This document shows positions 59,361 to 64,000 of a stretch of 64,000 bases of DNA, in pieces. The stretch is from contig JADJLP010000002.1 of the NCBI GenBank assembly GCA_016710065.1, positions 920,738-984,737 on the forward strand. The letters are read 5' to 3'. Under the pieces are notes generated by a model that was not told the origin of the DNA, searched no databases, and was given only the letters and a program-made list of their open reading frames with translations. Origin of the DNA: Candidatus Ideonella esbjergensis (GTDB taxonomy: Bacteria; Pseudomonadota; Gammaproteobacteria; Burkholderiales; Burkholderiaceae_C). Made by a program: the position numbers and the translations under genes. Positions within the stretch are counted from its first letter, which is position 1, and every line of letters starts with the position of its first letter.

Positions 59361-61180
59361 AAACCAACCTTCAGGCGGGTGAGCGTTTCCTGCAGCACGT
59401 CGTTGCCTGGTTCGCGGGCGGCGCCGTCGCGCCACACGCGCAGGGCCTCGTCGCGCTGGCCGGTGGCCCACAGCACTTCGCCCAGGTGGGCGGCCACTTC
59501 CACATGCGGGCGGTTGCCGTAGGCCTGGCGCAGCACGCGCAGAGCTTCGTCGTGGTGGCCCAGGCGGAACTCCACCCAGCCCAGGCTGTCGGCGATGAAG
59601 GGGTCGTTGGGCGCCAGGCTCACGGCCTTGCGCACCAGCGTCTGGGCTTCATCCAGGCGTTCGTTGCGGTCGGCCAGCGTGTAGCCCAGGGCATTGAGGG
59701 CCTGCGGATCTTCGGGTTTGAGGGCCACGGCGCGGCGCAGCAAGGCCTCCATGTCGTCGGGGCGCTTGAGTCGCTCGGCCACCATCGCCAGCTCGTAGAT
59801 CACGGTGGTGTCGTCGGGTTTGCGGCGCATGCCGGTGAGCAGCAGGTCATAGGCCTCTTGCCAGCGCTTGACGTTGCGCAGCAACTGGGCCTCGGCCAGC
59901 AATCGTGTGCGCTCGTCCGGCTTGTCTGCGGCCGGGGCTTCGCGCACCAGGCTGCGCGCTTCGTCGAGCTTGTCTTGCCGGGCCAGCACGCTGGCCCGGC
60001 GCACCAGCACCTGGGTGTCCACCCTGGCCGGACCGATGTGCGACAGCCAGTCCAGCACGGCTTTGTCGTCGCCACGCTGCTCCGCAGCCTGGGCCAGCAG
60101 TTGCCAGATAACCTCTTGTAGGCGCTGGCGGTTTGGCACCTCGTCATCGTCTTCGGGTGCAGTGGCTGGCGCCTCCATGGCCTGTACCAGGGCCGAAGCC
60201 TTTTCCAGAGCTTCGGTGGCCGGGGAAGTTTCATGCAGGTCCAGCAGGGCGGCACCCAGGCTCAGCCAGCCCTGGGTCAGGTCGGGCTGCTGCTGCACGG
60301 CCAGGCGCAACTGGGCTATGACGTCCACCATGCGCTGGCGTTGCTCCAATGCGCGTGCATAGGCCAGGCGCAGGCCGGCGGGGGCATCCTTGCGCTCCAG
60401 GCTGGCTTGCACCAATGCTTCGGCGGCAGGGGCCTGCGGCATCAATTCCAGCGCCAGCAGCACTGGTGGCGTGGCTGCGGGCTCGTCGGCCAGCGCTCGC
60501 CGGGCGTGGGCCAGCGCCAGCTCTGGCTGGCCGGCCGCCAGGGCCATGCGGCCCAGCGTGGTGCGCGCTGCAGTGCGTGTGGCTTCGGTGTTCAAGTAGG
60601 GCGCCAGCGCCTGCTCCACGGCGGCATAGGTGCGGGGTTGGTCCTTGGCGCTGTGCAGGAACTGGGGAATGCCGGCAATGGCCCCGGCGCGACCCTCGGG
60701 GCCCACTTGCTGGATCAGGGCCCTCAGCGGCTCAGCGACTTCGGCACTGCGGTCCAGCGCCACCAGCAGCTGCAAAGTGGTGCGGGTGGCGTCCACCGAC
60801 GTGGGGGCGGCCTCGCGCCAGGCCCTGGCGGCGGCCAGGGCCTTGTCGCCCGAGCGTGAGCGCACGGCCAGATCCACGGCGCGCTGGTACAGCGAGGGAT
60901 CGCGGGTGCGCCGGGCGGCGTCCAGCATCACTTCAAAGGCGCTGGCGTCGCGGCCGGCCTGCGCCTCCATCTCGCCCACCAGCAACTGGTAGAACATGGG
61001 CGCATCCAGGGCCGAGTTCTGCAACGGCGCACTGGCCGCCATGTTGGGCGGCGGCGGCGCGGGCTGGGCATGTGCCAAGGCCCAGCCCAGGCCAAGGGCG
61101 ATGGCCAGCATGCTGGGGCGCCGGTGGCGTGACTGCGCCACTGGGTTCATGGGGCCTGAGCGGGCTGGGGTTTGCGTCAT
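59357..61180 (-). CDS. periplasmic tetratricopeptide repeat protein at the lolB locus
   Basis: Encodes 607 residues from ATG 61180 (MTQTPARSGPMNPVAQSRHR), chosen because AGGAG lies five bases upstream; ATG 61150 gives a shorter signal peptide. Signal SMLAIALGLGWALAHA is followed by a proline-rich linker and about 12 TPR-like units, for example AAPTSVDATRTTLQLLVALD, PDLTQGWLSLGAALLDLHET, PDDTTVIYELAMVAERLKRP and PNDPFIADSLGWVEFRLGHH. It is a periplasmic or outer-membrane scaffold, coupled to lolB by overlap. The specific role is unknown. Confidence 0.82.
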   Translation of the reverse strand: MTQTPARSGPMNPVAQSRHRRPSMLAIALGLGWALAHAQPAPPPPNMAASAPLQNSALDAPMFYQLLVGEMEAQAGRDASAFEVMLDAARRTRDPSLYQRAVDLAVRSRSGDKALAAARAWREAAPTSVDATRTTLQLLVALDRSAEVAEPLRALIQQVGPEGRAGAIAGIPQFLHSAKDQPRTYAAVEQALAPYLNTEATRTAARTTLGRMALAAGQPELALAHARRALADEPAATPPVLLALELMPQAPAAEALVQASLERKDAPAGLRLAYARALEQRQRMVDVIAQLRLAVQQQPDLTQGWLSLGAALLDLHETSPATEALEKASALVQAMEAPATAPEDDDEVPNRQRLQEVIWQLLAQAAEQRGDDKAVLDWLSHIGPARVDTQVLVRRASVLARQDKLDEARSLVREAPAADKPDERTRLLAEAQLLRNVKRWQEAYDLLLTGMRRKPDDTTVIYELAMVAERLKRPDDMEALLRRAVALKPEDPQALNALGYTLADRNERLDEAQTLVRKAVSLAPNDPFIADSLGWVEFRLGHHDEALRVLRQAYGNRPHVEVAAHLGEVLWATGQRDEALRVWRDGAAREPGNDVLQETLTRLKVGL

Positions 61181-61238
61181 CGTCACTCCTGGAGCGGCCG
61201 ATTCTAGTGGTCGCACTTTGCTGGCACAGGGGCTGCCG

Positions 61239-61244
61239 GATAAT
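61239..61244 (+). promoter_or_regulatory. candidate -10 element for mutM
   Basis: GATAAT six bases before the mutM ATG, with a TTTGCT at 61217-61222 as a poor -35. The start point would fall at the ATG, so a leaderless mRNA is implied. It is divergent from the TPR gene across 70 bases. Confidence 0.4.
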
Positions 61245-61250
61245 CCCCGC

Positions 61251-62087
61251 ATGCCTGAATTGCCCGAGGTGGAAGTGACGCGCCGCAGTGTGAGCGGCGT
61301 GGTGGGTGCCCAGGTGCTGGCCTTGCGCATGGGCAAACCGTTGCGCTGGCCGCTGGGCCACGATCCGGCCGCCTTGGCTGGTTTGCGGGTGGGCGATGTG
61401 GCTCGGCGCGGCAAGTACTTGTGGTTCGCTCTGGCGCACCCCATCAATGGCGAACCCCGTGGTGGCTTGCTGTGGCACCTGGGCATGTCGGGGTCGCTGG
61501 GTTTCAGCCCCCAGCCAGGCCCGCCAGGCCCCCACGACCATGCCGACCTGGTGACCGACCTGGGCACCCTGCGACTTACCGATCCTCGGCGCTTTGGCGC
61601 CGTGGTGTGGTCGGCCACGTTGCAAGTTGACCCTGCGGCCAAGCTGCTGTCGCGGCTGGGGCGCGAGCCGTTCGATCTGGACTACACCGCAGCAGACTTT
61701 CATGCCGGCCTGCAAGCCAGGCACCTGCCTGTCAAGCAGGCCCTGCTGGCGGGCGACCTGGTTGTGGGCGCGGGCAACATCTACGCCAGCGACGCGCTGT
61801 TTGAGGCCGGCATCGACCCGCGAACCCCCTGCCACCGCATTGGCCCGCAGCGTGCCGCCCGCCTGCTGGCGGCCGTGCGGCGGGTGCTGGGTGAGGCCAT
61901 CGCGGCAGGTGGCTCCACGCTGCGTGATTTTCGCGATGCCCACGGCAGCGTGGGCCATTACCAGGAGGGCGCGGTCCGTGTGTATGGGCGTGAAGGCCAG
62001 GCATGCGCACGTTGCCGGCACCCCATACGGCGCATCGTGCAGGGCCAACGCGCCACCTATTTCTGCCCCCGTTGCCAGCGCCGTTGA
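61251..62087 (+). CDS. mutM: formamidopyrimidine-DNA glycosylase MutM (Fpg)
   Basis: Encodes 278 residues from ATG 61251. Catalytic N-terminus MPELPEVEVTRRSVSGVVGA (Pro after Met, and Glu in PELPEVE), conserved lysine in RRGKYLWFAL near residue 57, H2TH motif VVGAGNIYASDALFEAGIDP near 172, and the C-terminal zinc finger CARCRHPIRRIVQGQRATYF with a closing CPRC. It excises 8-oxoguanine and formamidopyrimidines. No ribosome-binding site is evident. Confidence 0.96.
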   Translation: MPELPEVEVTRRSVSGVVGAQVLALRMGKPLRWPLGHDPAALAGLRVGDVARRGKYLWFALAHPINGEPRGGLLWHLGMSGSLGFSPQPGPPGPHDHADLVTDLGTLRLTDPRRFGAVVWSATLQVDPAAKLLSRLGREPFDLDYTAADFHAGLQARHLPVKQALLAGDLVVGAGNIYASDALFEAGIDPRTPCHRIGPQRAARLLAAVRRVLGEAIAAGGSTLRDFRDAHGSVGHYQEGAVRVYGREGQACARCRHPIRRIVQGQRATYFCPRCQRR

Positions 62088-62139
62088 CGACTTGGCACAT
62101 CTGCGACAGCGAGGCTCCGACCCGCAGGACACGAAAGCC

Positions 62140-64000
62140 ATGCTTTCAGGCTACGATCTGCCTCCAACCGTGACGCCCAACGACCACGCCCCCTCCATGC
62201 GCCAATTGGACCTGCAGCCTTCACTGGTGCCGGGTCTGGATGCATTGGCCGACTGGCGCCTGGCGCTGGAAAGCGATTTGGCGGCCCTCACCAGCTACCT
62301 TGCGGAGGGCGACCTGCTTTCGCCCGAGGCGCTCACCGCCGCGCAGACGCTGCGGCTGCGCCTGTCCAACGACAAGCTGGTGGTGGCCTTCATCGCCGAG
62401 TTCTCGCGCGGCAAGAGCGAACTGATCAACGCTATCTTCTTTTCCGACGCGGGCCGCCGCATCCTGCCGGCCACGCCGGGGCGCACCACGATGTGCCCGG
62501 TGGAGCTCTCATGGGACGACAACGAACTGCCCACGCTCGATCTGCTGCCCATCTCCACGCGCAGCTCTGCCACCTCGCTGGCCGACTGGCGGCACCAGCG
62601 CGAGCGCTGGGTGCGCCTGCAACTGGACCCGCGCGACACCGCCGCGTTGGCCAAGGCCCTGCAGGAAGTGACCAACACCGAGGTGGTGACCAAGGACGAT
62701 GCGCGCAGCCTGGGCCTGTGGTCTGACTCGCCAGCGGCCGAGAATCCGCCCGTCAACGCCGACGGCAAGGTGGAGATCCCCGCTTGGCGCCACGCCATCA
62801 TCAACTATCCGCACCCACTGTTGCGGCGTGGCCTGGTGGTGGTGGACACCCCGGGCCTGAATGCCATCGGTGCCGAACCCGAACTCACCTTGGGCCTGTT
62901 GCCCAACGCGCATGCCGCGCTGTTCGTGCTGGGCGCCGACACGGGTGTCACGCGCTCCGACCTCGACATCTGGACCCACCACCTCGGCGGCCAGGGCCTG
63001 GCCTGCTTCGTGGTGCTGAACAAGGTGGATACGCTGGCCGACCCGCTGGCCAGCGAAGACGAACGCAACGCCACCATCGAGCGCCAATGCGTGGACACAG
63101 CCAGCACCCTGAGCATCGAACGTGAACGCGTGTTCCCGGTCTCGGCCCGGCTGGCGCTGATGGGTCGCATGGAAGGCGACGCAGACAAACTGGCCGCCAG
63201 CCGCCTGCCGGCACTTGAAGCCGCGCTGAATGAAGATCTGCTGCCTCAGCGCCAGCGGGTGCTGGCCCGGGCGGTGATAAGCGGCATGCAGTCGCTGCTG
63301 GAGCATGCCACGCGCCGCTTGCGCGACCAGCGCCGCAACAACGCCGAACAGATGCTGGAATTGCGCAGCCTGCGTGGCAAGAGCCGTACGCGTGTGGCGC
63401 AAATGCTTGAACGCGTGCATGCCGACACCGCTGAATTCGAGCGCTGCACGGCGCGTTTGGCCGCCATGCGGGCGGTGCACACGCGCATGATCCGAGACGT
63501 GCTCAAGACCTTGTCGGCAGACCACATCCGTGCTGGCGTGCACGAGTTGCAAACCACACTGGGTGCCAGTTGGTTCAACCTGCGTGCCCGGGCGGCCTTT
63601 GGCAAGCTCTGCCTCGATTTGATCGGCCACATGGATCAGGCCGCCCACCAGTGCACCGAAATCGGCCAGATGCTGCAGGCCTCGTTCCAACTGCTCAACA
63701 GCGATTTCGGCTTCTCGCTGGGCCTTTCGCCCGCCCCCGATCTGGCGGGCTTCCGCGAAGAGCTGCAACTCATTGAGCGCGGCTACAGCCGCTACTTCAG
63801 TGTGGCCCGCTCGGTGGTGCGACGCAATGAGCGCGGCATCAACGAGCAACTAGAGCGCATGCTGGTCTCCAAGCTGCGCACAGTGTTCGAGACTGCCAGC
63901 GGCGAGATCGAGGCCTGGAACCAGGCCGCCACGGCCCAGATCGACGGCCAGTACCGCGAGCGCCGCAAGAGCTTCAAGCGCCGCAGCGATTCACTGGAGC
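62140..64000 (+). CDS. dynamin-like GTPase family protein, C-terminus cut by window edge
   Basis: About 620 codons are visible with no stop. Start ATG 62140 (MLSGYDLPPTVTPNDHAPSM) or ATG 62197 (MRQLDLQPSLVPGLD). GTPase motifs: P-loop FIAEFSRGKSELINAIFF near residue 92, switch threonine in ATPGRTTMCPVEL, G3 VVVDTPGLNAIG near 238 and G4 VVLNKVDTLADPLAS near 295. The rest is long amphipathic helices (RRNNAEQMLELRSLRGKSRT and later), as in bacterial dynamin-like proteins that act on membranes. It follows mutM in the same direction after 52 bases. Confidence 0.85.
   Translation, partial: MLSGYDLPPTVTPNDHAPSMRQLDLQPSLVPGLDALADWRLALESDLAALTSYLAEGDLLSPEALTAAQTLRLRLSNDKLVVAFIAEFSRGKSELINAIFFSDAGRRILPATPGRTTMCPVELSWDDNELPTLDLLPISTRSSATSLADWRHQRERWVRLQLDPRDTAALAKALQEVTNTEVVTKDDARSLGLWSDSPAAENPPVNADGKVEIPAWRHAIINYPHPLLRRGLVVVDTPGLNAIGAEPELTLGLLPNAHAALFVLGADTGVTRSDLDIWTHHLGGQGLACFVVLNKVDTLADPLASEDERNATIERQCVDTASTLSIERERVFPVSARLALMGRMEGDADKLAASRLPALEAALNEDLLPQRQRVLARAVISGMQSLLEHATRRLRDQRRNNAEQMLELRSLRGKSRTRVAQMLERVHADTAEFERCTARLAAMRAVHTRMIRDVLKTLSADHIRAGVHELQTTLGASWFNLRARAAFGKLCLDLIGHMDQAAHQCTEIGQMLQASFQLLNSDFGFSLGLSPAPDLAGFREELQLIERGYSRYFSVARSVVRRNERGINEQLERMLVSKLRTVFETASGEIEAWNQAATAQIDGQYRERRKSFKRRSDSLE

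Noticed and set aside
62509..63849. A 446-residue minus-strand frame near the window end.
   Set aside because: It is antisense to the dynamin-like GTPase, whose P-loop, G3 and NKVD motifs show which strand is coding.

Overview
The window is high-GC chromosomal DNA of a betaproteobacterium. Family assignments and gene order fit the Burkholderiales, most likely the Comamonadaceae. The pointers are the ugpBAECQ cassette, the ubiE/ubiJ/ubiB cluster, fmdB-DUF502-aspS, nudB-EEP-clsB, ibaG-murA-his, the lolB-ispE-tRNA(Gln)-prs-rplY-pth run and a giant DUF3683 FAD/Fe-S oxidoreductase. Family and order are inferred from protein families; no rRNA is present. It is mostly core metabolism, densely packed with many ATGA overlaps.

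Layout. 1-2110: a cut bactofilin-like gene, a small membrane protein and an MFS exporter. 2135-7198 (minus): glycerol-3-phosphate/glycerophosphodiester uptake, ugpBAEC plus ugpQ. 7466-16276 (plus): DUF3683 oxidoreductase, HIT protein, DUF971 protein, then ubiquinone genes ubiE, ubiJ and ubiB with galE among them. 16293-20834: sodium:solute symporter, FmdB zinc ribbon, DUF502 protein, aspS. 21142-30610 (minus): a di-heme b-type membrane protein, the cytochrome c maturation genes ccmABCDEFGHI, and a membrane-anchored ferredoxin-flavoprotein; ccmC carries a frameshift. 30759-33358: nudB, an EEP phosphatase/nuclease and clsB.

33369-39987 is the structurally odd part. About 2.15 kb (asparaginase, DMT permease, start of a secreted S1/P1 nuclease) is present twice as direct repeats. 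The copies are separated by the left 839 bp of a decayed IS1380-family element that begins inside the first nuclease copy. Both permease copies are frameshifted, at different places.

40001-43294: TPR protein, TetR regulator and a YadGH-type ABC exporter. 43344-51055: ibaG, murA and hisGDCBHAF, ending without hisI or hisE. 51144-54653: rsmD, coaD, a YfhL-type ferredoxin, a DUF4124 protein, pth and an ArgP-like LysR regulator divergent from alanine dehydrogenase. 55965-61180 (minus): rplY, prs, tRNA-Gln(UUG), ispE, lolB and a TPR lipoprotein-locus protein. 61251-64000: mutM and a dynamin-like GTPase cut by the window end.

Short palindromes resembling the neisserial dRS3 repeat occur at four intergenic sites, three of them as facing pairs. 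No CRISPR array, prophage, toxin-antitoxin pair or obvious defence system was found. The most notable items are the IS-linked duplication, the frameshifts (several next to single-base runs, so possibly sequence errors), the candidate membrane redox module around the ccm genes, and several breaks in usually conserved gene order.
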